A stretch of DNA of 64,000 nucleotides, taken from assembly GCF_000427625.1 (NCBI RefSeq), contig NZ_KE386569.1, positions 869,376-933,375 on the forward strand, in the 5' to 3' direction. The translations under genes were made by a program, and so were the position numbers. Numbering within the stretch: the first letter of the stretch is position 1; each line of letters begins with the position of its first letter. Under the pieces are notes generated by a model that was not told where the DNA came from, made no database searches, and saw nothing but the letters and a program-made list of their open reading frames with translations. Below, piece after piece: positions 47,960-57,229 of the stretch. This stretch comes from Methylobacter luteus IMV-B-3098. GTDB taxonomy: Bacteria > Pseudomonadota > Gammaproteobacteria > Methylococcales > Methylomonadaceae.

Positions 47960-49077
47960 TTCCATTTGTCGATCTCAAAGCTCAGTACGTCGGGATTAAG
48001 GATGAAGTTAACGCCGCCATCCAGGGCGTGCTGGAATCCTGCCAGTTCACTCTGGGAAGCGAAGTGGCGGCGTTTGAAGAGGAGTTCTCCGCCTATTGTC
48101 AGGGCCAATACGGAATTGGCGTGAACACCGGGACCAGCGCCTTGCACCTTGCCCTTCTCGCGGCCGGAATAGGTCCCGGCGACGAAGTGATTACCGTTCC
48201 ATTCACATTTGTAGCGACCGTGGCGGCGATTCACTACACCGGTGCCAAGCCCGTGTTTGTGGACATCGATCCGCGTACCTTCACGATGGACGTGAAGGCG
48301 ATCGAAAGCGCAATCACCAGCAGGACCAAAGCCATCGTGCCCGTGCACCTGTATGGTCATCCGGCGGACATGGACCCCATTCTGGACATTGCCAGACAAC
48401 ATGGCCTGACCGTGATTGAAGATGCGTGTCAAGCCCACGGCAGCGAATACAAAGGACGGCGCGTCGGCAGCTTGGGCGATATGGGCTGCTTCAGTTTCTA
48501 TCCGGGCAAAAATCTCGGCGCCTATGGTGAAGGCGGCATGGTGGTTACCAATAATGCCGAATATACCCGTACCATCCGAATGCTTCGCGATTGGGGGGCA
48601 GAGCAGAAATACCAGCATGTGCTCAAAGGCTACAACTTTCGACTGGAGGGCATTCAAGGAGCGGTCCTCAGAGTCAAGCTGCGCCACTTAAACGCATGGA
48701 CCGAGGCAAGACGGGAAATCGCCTCGTATTACAATGAGTTGTTATCCGGCAGCGGCGTGCCGACGCCGGAGGCCATGTCTTATGCCCGGCATGTGTATCA
48801 CATCTATGCAATCCGCACCCGGAAGCGAAGCGAATGGCAACAGGCACTGCAAGCCAAAGGCATACAGACCGGCATCCACTATCCGATTCCCGTGCATCTC
48901 CTGCCTGCCTATGCCGACCTGGGCTATGTAAAGGGAGACTTTCCCCATGCAGAGCAGGCGGCCGAGGAAGTGCTTTCCCTTCCTATGTTCGCCGAGTTAA
49001 GCCGGGCTGAATGCCAGGAGGTCTGCGAGGCCGTCACGACGCTTGCGGAACAGGCAGCGGTTGAGTATGCCGCTTGA
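47956..49077 (+). CDS. DegT/DnrJ/EryC1 aminotransferase (WbpE-like)
   Basis: The 373-residue PLP enzyme begins MIPFVDLKAQYVGIKDEVNA, as WbpE/WlbC do. Lys185 in FSFYPGKNLGAYGEGGMV forms the internal aldimine. GTSALHLALLAAG and EDACQAHGSEYKGRRVG complete the PLP site. It would aminate the 3-keto sugar produced by the preceding dehydrogenase. The ATG at 47956 overlaps that gene by 4 bp and is preferred over an upstream start at 47935. Confidence 0.9.
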   Translation: MIPFVDLKAQYVGIKDEVNAAIQGVLESCQFTLGSEVAAFEEEFSAYCQGQYGIGVNTGTSALHLALLAAGIGPGDEVITVPFTFVATVAAIHYTGAKPVFVDIDPRTFTMDVKAIESAITSRTKAIVPVHLYGHPADMDPILDIARQHGLTVIEDACQAHGSEYKGRRVGSLGDMGCFSFYPGKNLGAYGEGGMVVTNNAEYTRTIRMLRDWGAEQKYQHVLKGYNFRLEGIQGAVLRVKLRHLNAWTEARREIASYYNELLSGSGVPTPEAMSYARHVYHIYAIRTRKRSEWQQALQAKGIQTGIHYPIPVHLLPAYADLGYVKGDFPHAEQAAEEVLSLPMFAELSRAECQEVCEAVTTLAEQAAVEYAA

Positions 49078-49093
49078 CCAAGAGGAGACAGAC

Positions 49094-49804
49094 GTGCAAA
49101 AAACACAGCCGCTGTTGATCTTTCCTTATAACGGCAACGGTATCGAGGCCTTGGATTGTATTGGAGACTCTTACCGATTTATTGGTTTTGTGGACGATAC
49201 ACCACAGAAGAGAGGGGTGGATGCGAACGGATATCCTGTGTTTGACAGAGACGCGTTCGCGCTGTTTTCGGATGCATGCGTTTTAGCGGTTCCGGGCAGT
49301 CCTGTTTCCTACCGGTCCCGAAGAGAGATTATTCAAGGCCTGGATCTTGCCGAGGAACGGTTTGCCAGGGTCATTCATCCCTCCGCCAGCGTATCACCCC
49401 TGGCCTCGATTGGCTGTAATGTCCTGATCATGGCGGGGGTGGTAATTACGAGCAATGCGCGTATCGGTTCGCATATCAGTATTCTGCCGAATACGGTAAT
49501 CCATCATGACGTGGACGTGGATGACTGGACTCTCATAGGCTCCAACGTGACCATTGCGGGCAACACTGTTGTCGAAGAGAACTGTTACATCGGCAGCGGC
49601 TCAAACGTCATGAACGGCCTGCGCGTCGGAAGTGGGGCATTGGTCGGTTTCGGCAGCAATGTTATCAGTAGCGTCGCGACCGGTAGCCGTGTTGTGGGTA
49701 ACCCCGCGCGCGAGATTGGAATACGCTCAAAGCGGCCATTATTTGCCGCCGCTGACCTTTCTTCTTCAAGAGAGGAGGAGGGCATTTTGAAAAAATGCAA
49801 GTGA
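49094..49804 (+). CDS. NeuD/PglD-like sugar O- or N-acyltransferase
   Basis: From the GTG at 49094 (AGAGGAG upstream) the product has 236 residues. A Rossmann-like N-terminal nucleotide-sugar domain (YRFIGFVDDTPQKRG, VLAVPGSPVSYRSRREI) precedes a left-handed beta-helix (GCNVLIMAGVVITSNARIG, HHDVDVDDWTLIGSNVTIAG). This arrangement is typical of PglD and NeuD. The conserved HHDV-like segment supports an acetyl-CoA-dependent enzyme. With the following epimerase and second DegT gene it could complete a 4-acetamido sugar. Confidence 0.8.
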   Translation: MQKTQPLLIFPYNGNGIEALDCIGDSYRFIGFVDDTPQKRGVDANGYPVFDRDAFALFSDACVLAVPGSPVSYRSRREIIQGLDLAEERFARVIHPSASVSPLASIGCNVLIMAGVVITSNARIGSHISILPNTVIHHDVDVDDWTLIGSNVTIAGNTVVEENCYIGSGSNVMNGLRVGSGALVGFGSNVISSVATGSRVVGNPAREIGIRSKRPLFAAADLSSSREEEGILKKCK

Positions 49805-49966
49805 TGATCGCGTTCAAGTATGTCCAAGTGTATGAGTCAGGTAGAACACGCAGCATGAATCGCATAGGACAGGCTGTCCAGCAGCATTGCTTTGATTGGC
49901 CGTGGCGGTTCAATCGCAGTATTTTTTGAAAGTAAAAAAGAAGACAACAGAGAGGCTAGCTGACTA

Positions 49967-50965
49967 ATGGACATTAAAAATTCGAACATACTGGTGACGG
50001 GGGGCTGCGGCCTGGTCGGTTCCACAACCATTGATTTGCTACTGCGGGACTATGCGCCCGCAAGCATCCTTATTCTCGATAATTTAAGCCGAGGGACACT
50101 GGCCAATGTTGAGAAGGCTTTGAAAGATCCCCGTGTCACACTGTTGCGGGAAGACATCCGTGATGTAGAGGCGACTCACAGAGCGATGCGGGGCGTGGAC
50201 GCGGTGATCCATATGGCAACTCTTCGCATTACCGCCTGCGCGGGCGAGCCGCGCGAGGCGATGGGCGTCATGTGCGACGGCAGTTTCAATGTGCTGGAGG
50301 CCGCGCAGGCCGCCGGCGTCAAAAAGGTGGTGGCGGCATCCTCTGCATCGATCTATGGCCTGGCCGATACCTTTCCTACGCGTGAGGATCATCACCCTTA
50401 CAATAACCGCACCTGGTACGGCGCCAGCAAAATCATGCTGGAAGGGCTGCTGCGTTCGTTCAATGACATGTACGGGCTGCCCTACGTGGCTTTGCGCTAT
50501 TTTAACGTTTATGGTCCGCGCATGGATATTTACGGGAAATACACCGAAGTGCTGATCCGCTGGATGGAGCGCATCGCTGCCGGGCAGCCGCCGCTGATCC
50601 TCGGGGACGGCACGCAAACCATGGACTTCGTGTACATCGAGGACGTCGCCCGATCCAATATCCTGGCCCTGGAGTCGGATATTACCGACGATGTCTTCAA
50701 TATCGCCAGTGGCAGGGAAACCAGCCTCAATGAACTGGCGGCGGCGCTGCTTAAGGTGATGGGCTCGGATCTGCAGCCGGAATACGGACCGGAGCGCAAG
50801 GTAAACCCGGTATCCCGACGCATGGCGGATACAACCAAGGCCGAACGACTGCTCGGATTTCGGGCGCAGGTCAGCCTGGAAGACGGACTTTCGCGGCTGG
50901 TCGACTGGTGGCTCACAAACAAAATGGGGTTGAGACACACAAACAGGATGGAGGTGCAGTTATGA
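49967..50965 (+). CDS. Extended SDR: nucleotide-sugar epimerase/dehydratase
   Basis: The 332-residue protein has NILVTGGCGLVGSTTIDLLL (NAD loop), VIHMATLRITACAGEPREAM, the catalytic serine region VVAASSASIYG, and Y-x3-K in RTWYGASKIMLEG. The Ala/Ser pattern fits UDP-hexose 4-epimerases or related dehydratases. Its end overlaps the next DegT gene by ATGA, so they likely act in sequence: keto-sugar formation, then amination. The exact reaction cannot be fixed from sequence reading. Confidence 0.82.
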   Translation: MDIKNSNILVTGGCGLVGSTTIDLLLRDYAPASILILDNLSRGTLANVEKALKDPRVTLLREDIRDVEATHRAMRGVDAVIHMATLRITACAGEPREAMGVMCDGSFNVLEAAQAAGVKKVVAASSASIYGLADTFPTREDHHPYNNRTWYGASKIMLEGLLRSFNDMYGLPYVALRYFNVYGPRMDIYGKYTEVLIRWMERIAAGQPPLILGDGTQTMDFVYIEDVARSNILALESDITDDVFNIASGRETSLNELAAALLKVMGSDLQPEYGPERKVNPVSRRMADTTKAERLLGFRAQVSLEDGLSRLVDWWLTNKMGLRHTNRMEVQL

Positions 50966-52161
50966 TTCCTATTACCAAGCCCATGCTGGGCGAGAATGAG
51001 GCGGAGGCCGCGCGGCGCGTCATCCTGAGCGGCTGGACCAGTCAGGGGCCGGAAGTTGCCGCATTCGAGAAAGAGTTTGCGGAATACGTGGGCGCGCCGC
51101 ATGCTTGCGCAGTCTCCAGTTGTACCACCGCTTTGCATCTGGCGCTGCTGGCGGTAGGCGTGCAGCCCGGCGACGAAGTGATTACCGTCAGCCACTCTTT
51201 TATCGCCACTGCCAACGTGGTCCTCTACTGCGGCGCCAAGCCGGTATTCGTGGACATCGAGCCTGATACGTTCAATCTTGATCCCAGGCAGCTCGAAAGC
51301 GCTATCACGGATCGTACCCGTGCCATTTTATGCGTACATCAGATCGGAATGCCCTGCGATCTTGCGTCAATCGTCAAAATAGCGCGCCGTCATTCGCTTC
51401 CGGTTGTCGAGGATGCCGCTTGCGCCGTCGGCAGTGAGATTTTCTGGCAGGGTCAGTGGGAAAAAATCGGCAAACCGCAAGGCGACGTCGCCTGCTTTTC
51501 CTTTCATCCACGCAAGGTGATAAGTACGGGCGATGGCGGGATGATCACCACGGCGAACCCGGAATGGGACGCCAGGTTCAGGCTGTTGCGGCAGCATGGC
51601 ATGAGTGTTCCTGATACCGTACGTCATGGCTCGAGCCAGGTTATCTTCGAATCCTATCCGATCGTTGGTTACAATTTCCGCATGACTGATATTCAGGCGG
51701 CGGTTGGCAGGGAGCAGCTCAAGCGTCTGCCGGAGATTGTCAGCAAGCGGCGGAATCTGGCGTCCCGCTACAAGACGCTTCTTGCAGAGATACCAGGGCT
51801 CGGTTTACCGGTTGAGCCGGACTGGGCGCGCAGCACCTGGCAAAGTTTTTGTGTGCGCCTGCCTGAAGGAGCGGACCAGCGACAGGTGATGCAGTCCATG
51901 CTGGATGACGGGGTATCGACCCGCCGGGGCATCATGTGTTCACATCGGGAAGCGGCTTATCCGGCCAATGCATGGTCTTGTGCGGGCAGGAATGCAGGAA
52001 CGGATTGCACGGCGGAATCTTGCCAGTGCCTCCGGCACAGCGAGGAGGCGCAGACTCAGACGATTATCCTGCCGTTGTTTCCTCAAATGGGCCTTGACCA
52101 GCAGGATCATGTCGTAACGGCACTCCATGATGCCTTACGTGTTGTTATGTTAAATGAATAG
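50962..52161 (+). CDS. DegT/DnrJ/EryC1 aminotransferase, second copy
   Basis: The 399-residue PLP enzyme starts MIPITKPMLGENEAEAARRV. It has SSCTTALHLALLAVG, VEDAACAVGSEI and Lys185 in FSFHPRKVISTGDGGMI. It is only distantly similar to the copy at 47956 and carries an extra Cys-containing segment near residues 330-355 (NAWSCAGRNAGTDCTAESCQC). That segment may be natural in this subfamily or may reflect paired frameshifts. It probably aminates C4 of a keto-deoxy sugar. Confidence 0.85.
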   Translation: MIPITKPMLGENEAEAARRVILSGWTSQGPEVAAFEKEFAEYVGAPHACAVSSCTTALHLALLAVGVQPGDEVITVSHSFIATANVVLYCGAKPVFVDIEPDTFNLDPRQLESAITDRTRAILCVHQIGMPCDLASIVKIARRHSLPVVEDAACAVGSEIFWQGQWEKIGKPQGDVACFSFHPRKVISTGDGGMITTANPEWDARFRLLRQHGMSVPDTVRHGSSQVIFESYPIVGYNFRMTDIQAAVGREQLKRLPEIVSKRRNLASRYKTLLAEIPGLGLPVEPDWARSTWQSFCVRLPEGADQRQVMQSMLDDGVSTRRGIMCSHREAAYPANAWSCAGRNAGTDCTAESCQCLRHSEEAQTQTIILPLFPQMGLDQQDHVVTALHDALRVVMLNE

Positions 52162-52178
52162 ACCTTCGGTTTAAGGCT

Positions 52179-53894
52179 ATGGAAAATCAGACTAAAACAC
52201 TCGCCGATTACCTTGATCTTGTAAAACGGCGTAAGTACTACATTATAGCGACTTGGCTGCTCATCAGCTTAACAGCCGTAATCGTTGCCTATAACATGCC
52301 CAAGGTTTATCGGTCAACGGCAACGATGTTGATCGAAGCGCCAATTCCGACAAAACTCGTCGAATCGACAGTATCCCAATATGCGGAAGAACAGATTCAA
52401 TCGATTTATCAACGGGTCATGACGACTGATAACGTGCTTTCGATTATTGATTCGAATGGCCTTTACACGGATATCAGAGGGCTTTACCCAAAATATGAAT
52501 TAGCGAATTTATTCAAAAAAAACGCTGAAGTTAAGTTGGTCACTTCCTCTTTAACGCCAGAGACTAATTCCGGAATGGCCGAGATCGCCTTTAATATTAC
52601 ATTTAGAGATGGCCAGGCAATCAAGGCAAAAGAGATAGCGAGCAAGCTGGCGGCTCTATTCATCGAGCAAAATGACAAGGCCCGAACTCTGCGCGCTACC
52701 CGGGCGACCGGTTTTCTTATGGAGGAGTCGGACAAACTCAACCGGGAGCTTCAGGAAGTTGATGCCAGGATCGCGAAATACAAGGAGCAGCATAACTTCA
52801 GCCTGCCGGAGCAAGTGCAAGGGAATCTGGCAGCGATGGACCGTGCGGAGAATGAACTGAGAGATACTGATGGTCAGATTCGCGCCACGAAAGAAAGGAT
52901 GATTTTTCTGGCGGCGGAGTTGGCAAGAGCGCGACAGGAACTGCCTCCCAGGCTCGATGATAAAGCGCCGCAAAGCAAGGCTGATACTTTAAGGATCCTG
53001 CGGGCGCGGTATCTTCGATATTCCAGCATTTATTCGCCTTCACACCCGTCGCTGGTTCGCCTGAAACGAGAAATACAGGCCCTGGATCCCGCCTTTGAAG
53101 GGCAGTCGGTCGAGTCGGATATTCTCAAGCAGATGGCAGAGGCCAAGGACGAACTTAAATTGTTGAAAGAGACCTATGCCGGTAATCATCCGGATATAGC
53201 CAAGCGTAAAAAACAAATCGAAAGGTTGCAGCAACAATTGAAAAACATGCCGCCGCGCGCTCAGCAGGAGGATGCGTCCATGCGTGCCGTTAATCCGGCT
53301 TATCTGGATATAGAGGCACAGTACAAAAGCAGCCAGACAGAACTTCAGTCATTGATGCAGAAGCAGGATTATTTAAAAGCGAAACTTGAAAAAACGCAAA
53401 ATATCCTCTTGCAGGCTCCTCAGGTTGAACTGGCTTATACCGATTTGATAAGAGAGCGGGACAACATCATCAAGAAATATACGCAGCTCAAGGAAAAATG
53501 GCTGGATGCCAAGCTCGTTCAAACTCTGGAAAAGCAGCAGCAAGGGCAAACCCTCACTCTCATCGAGCCCCCCGTCGTTCCTGTGAACCCGGAAAAAGCG
53601 ATCAGAAGAATAGTGGCTATCGGCGGTTCTTTCATGGGCATCATTGCAGGTCTTGGCATTGCTTTTTTTGTTGATTTTCTGGAGCCTGGCGTTAGGGGAT
53701 ACAGGGCGATCAGCGAGGTTACAGGACTCATGCCGCTGGTAGTAGTCCCCTATATCGAGTCCCGGGCCGAGTTGGAAGACCGGCTTGTGAGGCAGAATCG
53801 AATGAAGAAAATTATGATCTGGGCGGGGGTGGCCTTCACCATGTTGGCTTCCGTTGTAATGTCCGTATTTTTTCTTCTGTCAGTGCAAACATGA
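52179..53894 (+). CDS. Wzz/GumC-type polysaccharide chain-length and export protein
   Basis: The 571-residue inner-membrane protein has TM1 at about 20-40 (YYIIATWLLISLTAVIVAY). A Wzz domain follows (PKVYRSTATMLIEAPIPTKLV), then a long periplasmic coiled coil (about 160-450), a Pro-rich boundary (IEPPVVPVNPEKAIRR) and two C-terminal membrane segments (IVAIGGSFMGIIAGLGIAFF and IMIWAGVAFTMLASVVMSV). The kinase domain is not fused but is encoded next, as in split PCP-2a systems. It sets polymer length and joins the export complex. Confidence 0.9.
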   Translation: MENQTKTLADYLDLVKRRKYYIIATWLLISLTAVIVAYNMPKVYRSTATMLIEAPIPTKLVESTVSQYAEEQIQSIYQRVMTTDNVLSIIDSNGLYTDIRGLYPKYELANLFKKNAEVKLVTSSLTPETNSGMAEIAFNITFRDGQAIKAKEIASKLAALFIEQNDKARTLRATRATGFLMEESDKLNRELQEVDARIAKYKEQHNFSLPEQVQGNLAAMDRAENELRDTDGQIRATKERMIFLAAELARARQELPPRLDDKAPQSKADTLRILRARYLRYSSIYSPSHPSLVRLKREIQALDPAFEGQSVESDILKQMAEAKDELKLLKETYAGNHPDIAKRKKQIERLQQQLKNMPPRAQQEDASMRAVNPAYLDIEAQYKSSQTELQSLMQKQDYLKAKLEKTQNILLQAPQVELAYTDLIRERDNIIKKYTQLKEKWLDAKLVQTLEKQQQGQTLTLIEPPVVPVNPEKAIRRIVAIGGSFMGIIAGLGIAFFVDFLEPGVRGYRAISEVTGLMPLVVVPYIESRAELEDRLVRQNRMKKIMIWAGVAFTMLASVVMSVFFLLSVQT

Positions 53895-53959
53895 AGCAAA
53901 CCCAGAGATAAGCAATATGAAAATTATCATGCGGTTATGCGCTTATTGGAGAAAAATCG

Positions 53960-54715
53960 ATGATTAACAGTGCTGATGCATACTCGCTCGACTCGATCCG
54001 ATACACAAAAACGCATACGGTCGCTATTGATCCGGATGCGTTGCTGGATAATCGGGTTGTCATGGGGCTCCATAATGATCCTCGGGCGGATATTTTTCGT
54101 GTGCTCCGGACGAATGTCCTCAGGCAGCTTCGGGAAAATAACTGGAACAGCTTTGCCATAACCAGCGCGACGCCAGGTGCGGGCAAAACGTTTATATCCG
54201 TCAATCTCGCGATTGCCATGGCGATAGAGGGAAATCAAAGCGTTCTTATCGTTGATGCGGATCTCAGACGCCCAAGCGTAGGCCAGTATCTGGGTATCGA
54301 ATGGGATTTCGGACTGGTCGACTGCCTGGAAGGAAATGTGCCTTTGGCGGATGCCCTGGTCAAGCCCGACATCGAGCGTCTGGTGATTTTGCCTGGCAAG
54401 GATTCCGACAGCAGTGCTTCGGAATTGATTTCATCCCGGAAAATGGTCAATCTGATTCAGGAGATTAAATCGCGCTATGAAGACCGGATAATTATTTTCG
54501 ATATTCCGCCGCTTTTTGCAGGGGACGAAGCGTTATTGTTCATGCCTTATATCGATGCGGCTCTACTGGTAGTAGAGGATGGAAAGAATACGTCCGACCA
54601 GCTTCAACATGCCATGTATATCCTGGAGCAGACCAATCTGCTTGGGCTGGTTGTGAACAAGTCAAGGCAGTCGTTACCGGTATACCAGTATGAATACTCA
54701 GGTGAAGCCGTTTGA
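53960..54715 (+). CDS. BY-kinase-like tyrosine autokinase (CpsD/CapB family)
   Basis: The 251-residue ATPase has Walker A SATPGAGKT (69-77), Walker A' VLIVDADLRRP (96-106) and Walker B IIIFDIPP (177-184). DPRADIFRVLRTNV precedes them. The C-terminal tyrosine cluster is short (VYQYEYSG). It should pair with the membrane protein just upstream and control polymer assembly by cyclic phosphorylation. GGAGAAAAATCG lies before the ATG. Confidence 0.9.
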   Translation: MINSADAYSLDSIRYTKTHTVAIDPDALLDNRVVMGLHNDPRADIFRVLRTNVLRQLRENNWNSFAITSATPGAGKTFISVNLAIAMAIEGNQSVLIVDADLRRPSVGQYLGIEWDFGLVDCLEGNVPLADALVKPDIERLVILPGKDSDSSASELISSRKMVNLIQEIKSRYEDRIIIFDIPPLFAGDEALLFMPYIDAALLVVEDGKNTSDQLQHAMYILEQTNLLGLVVNKSRQSLPVYQYEYSGEAV

Positions 54716-54723
54716 AATTAAAG

Positions 54724-54933
54724 GCTGATGTTACGCAGTTATTCGAATTTAAACTGCATTATTCAAGGCGTTGCTAGCGCGACGTTATTTGAATCGCGTT
54801 CTCGCACTATTCTGTTAAAAGCTCCGGTGCTCGGCGCGGCAAACGAGATAAACATGAGTAGGCTGGGTTGGAGCTTTAGCGGAAACCCGGCATGGGCGGT
54901 TTCGAAAATGCCGGGTTTATCAACCCAGCCTAC
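54724..54933. repeat. Composite repeat with inverted GTAG-headed REP pair
   Basis: CTGATGTTACGC at 54724 opens a segment shared with 40121. It is followed by an inverted REP pair: GTAG plus GCTGGGTT (54858-54869), with the inverse CAACCCAGCCTAC at 54921-54933. An inner AAACCCGGCAT/ATGCCGGGTTT stem is also present. Confidence 0.75.
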
Positions 54934-55063
54934 CGCCGTTAAAAGCCGCAGTGCCCGGCGCGGATGGTCAACAGGCCTGAGCTATTGCATCACGTCGGGA
55001 AATAACAAGTCTGCGATGATTTCAAAGACATGATTTTCAAAAAAGCATAAGGAGTATCACAGA

Positions 55064-56401
55064 ATGAAAATTACAGTCGTTGGCGGTGGCCGGATGGGGC
55101 TTCCACTTGCCTGCATGTTCGGCAAGCACGGAGCAAGCGTAACAGTGAGCGATATCAATCAGGCTCTCGTGAATTCCATTCACACAGGGGTTTGCCCTTA
55201 TGAAGAGCCGGGACTGCCCGAACTCATGGATGATTTGCACAAGGCGGGCCGGCTTAGCGCCACTACCAATACCAGAAAGGCTTCGTCCGAGTCCGATGTT
55301 ATCGTAGTCATCGTGCCCGCTCACCTGACTTCCGACCGCGATATCAATTTCAGTATCCTCCAGATGGCTTCGGAGGAAATAGGTAAAGGACTTCAGCCGG
55401 GAACGCTTGTTGTGTACGAGACCACAGTGGCCGTCGGCGGAACCCGGCGATGCCTGATCCCGTGCCTGGAACAAAATAGCGGTTTGAAAGCCGGGGTGGA
55501 CTTCCATGTGGCCTACAGTCCGGAACGGGTAAAAGCGAACCATGTATTGGCGCGGCTTGAGACTACTCCCAAGGTTGTGGGCGGTTTAGACGCCGCATCA
55601 TGCGCAAAGGCGGTGGCATTCTATGGACAATATCTGGGGGCGCCGGTCGACGACGTAGGCACCATCGAGGCGGCCGAAATGGCTAAACTGTTAGGCATGC
55701 TCTACCGGGACGTGAACATTGCCCTGGCCAATGAATTTGCGGCCTTCTGCGAAGTATCCGGTGTTGATTTCGAGCGGGTTCGCCAGGCTGCGAATACTGA
55801 CGGCGAGGCGAATCTGCTTATGCCGGGCATAGGTGTCGGCGGTCATTGCGTGCCGGTTTATCCCTATTTTCTGACACGGGAATCGCGCCGATTAGGCCTG
55901 CCTCAACGCATATCGGAAGCCGCCCGCGAGATTAACGATTACCAGCCTGCCAGGCAATTGGAGCGGGTTGAAGCAAGATGGAAGAGCTTGAAAGGAGAGA
56001 AAGTGCACATAATGGGGCTGGGATTTAGGCCAGGCGTAAAGGTGGACATTTTCAGCCCAACCTATGCATTGCGGGACGAACTCCAGCGATCAGGTGCCCG
56101 GGTTACGCTCGAAGATCCTTACTACAGTAACGAGGAACTGCGCGACGCAGGGTTTGAACCAGGCTCGGCCGATAGGGCTCGCGTCGTTGTTCTGAGCACG
56201 GCCCACAAAGAATTTGCTGATCCTGATTTCGCTGCGTGGCGAAAGGCGGGTGTGGAGGTTGTGCTTGACGGCCGTAATTTCTGGAACCAGCATGAAGCCG
56301 AAGCCGCTGGAGTGCTCTACTTCGGGATCGGACGATCTTCGCGTGTAGAGCGCATTCCCCCTCAGACTGCCGCCATGGTGAACCCGACATATAACCGTTG
56401 A
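55064..56401 (+). CDS. UDP-sugar 6-dehydrogenase (WbpA/WecC-like)
   Basis: The 445-residue NAD-dependent enzyme oxidises C6 of a nucleotide sugar in two steps. Seen: ITVVGGGRMGLPLACMFGKHG (Rossmann loop), VVYETTVAVGGTRR, YSPERVKAN, and the nucleophile Cys262 in PGIGVGGHCVPVYPYF. The length and PERV block favour the UDP-N-acetylhexosamine branch over plain UDP-glucose. In this locus it could start the diacetamido-uronic acid pathway continued by the WbpB-, WbpE- and WbpD-like enzymes. CATAAGGAGTATCAC precedes the ATG. Confidence 0.85.
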   Translation: MKITVVGGGRMGLPLACMFGKHGASVTVSDINQALVNSIHTGVCPYEEPGLPELMDDLHKAGRLSATTNTRKASSESDVIVVIVPAHLTSDRDINFSILQMASEEIGKGLQPGTLVVYETTVAVGGTRRCLIPCLEQNSGLKAGVDFHVAYSPERVKANHVLARLETTPKVVGGLDAASCAKAVAFYGQYLGAPVDDVGTIEAAEMAKLLGMLYRDVNIALANEFAAFCEVSGVDFERVRQAANTDGEANLLMPGIGVGGHCVPVYPYFLTRESRRLGLPQRISEAAREINDYQPARQLERVEARWKSLKGEKVHIMGLGFRPGVKVDIFSPTYALRDELQRSGARVTLEDPYYSNEELRDAGFEPGSADRARVVVLSTAHKEFADPDFAAWRKAGVEVVLDGRNFWNQHEAEAAGVLYFGIGRSSRVERIPPQTAAMVNPTYNR

Positions 56402-56471
56402 AGTGTTTTTTCATTCGGGAAGGATTCGGTTAAAAATAACTTTCCGGTTTGTCGATGAAATCAGCGCTTAT

Positions 56472-56550
56472 GTAGGGGCGAATTCATCTATGCCCTTCGG
56501 GTACTTGTGCCCTTTGGGTATTCGCCCTGGGCGACTTAAGTCGCCTCCAC
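56472..56550. repeat. GTAG-headed REP element (GGGCGAAT family)
   Basis: GTAG (56472-56475) plus GGGCGAAT (56476-56483) pairs with ATTCGCCC (56520-56527). The loop holds two copies of a GTGCCCTTTGGGTA-like unit. It is followed by the palindrome GGCGACTTAAGTCGCC (56530-56545). Confidence 0.75.
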
Positions 56551-57033
56551 ACCTGTTGCTCGTCAAAATTCAGGGAAGTTATTTCTCGCCCTGTCCTAGA
56601 TCAATACACCTTCCACCTTAAAATGCTGTAAGCAAAAGCACCTAAGTATACGTACGAATTTTACTGTTGTGCTTTTGTTATATGATTTATTTCAACCTCA
56701 GGTAAAAAAAGGGGGCCGATCCTAATACTAGATCAACGTTTCAGTTGAAAGCATGACCCAGACTAAATACTGTCTGAAAGCGATGTCGATAATTCTGTTT
56801 GCCAAGGGCTAAGGATAAAGAAGGTTCGTAAGCCCCAGAAAATATCTAAATCAGGATTTTGCCATGCAGACTCATTTAATAACCCGCATGCAGGCTTCCT
56901 GATTTATATAGGGAACATTGGGGATATGGAACCGTTCTTTGCATAACCGCAACTGCGACCGACATGCACCGACGATTGCTCAGAATCTGTTTGTCCGGTC
57001 AACTTATTGCGGTTCAAAAATGTTGGCTATTTC

Positions 57034-57107
57034 CCTGTTTAATGAGGAATCCTTAAATGATCAGCCTTTTAGGCAAAGGCCATAAACCTCATTAAACATT
57101 AAACAGG
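57034..57107. repeat. Nested inverted repeat upstream of glycosyltransferase gene
   Basis: CCTGTTTAATGAGG (57034-57047) is the inverse of CCTCATTAAACAGG. That sequence is present at 57087-57107 with a 7-bp internal duplication (ATTAAAC twice). Inside lies GCCTTT-TAGGC-AAAGGC (57064-57080). The shape suggests an extrudable hairpin, possibly a small mobile element or a leader structure. Confidence 0.5.
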
Positions 57108-57229
57108 ACTCTGCGCGGATAGCAAAAAATTCTAACAATTAACGGTAGCATAGCCGAAATGTTCGGCAATACTAAAAACGGAAGGATCAGTCTTCATTCA
57201 CATGGACTTTAAGGCAGAGAGAAAAAACG

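Larger units (their letters stand above)
56402..57229. other. Repeat-rich intergenic region
   Basis: About 830 bp without a supported gene. It includes a REP element (56472-56550) and a large inverted repeat (57034-57107). The remainder shows nothing I can identify, though a promoter for the glycosyltransferase gene is expected near 57110-57210. Confidence 0.5.
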
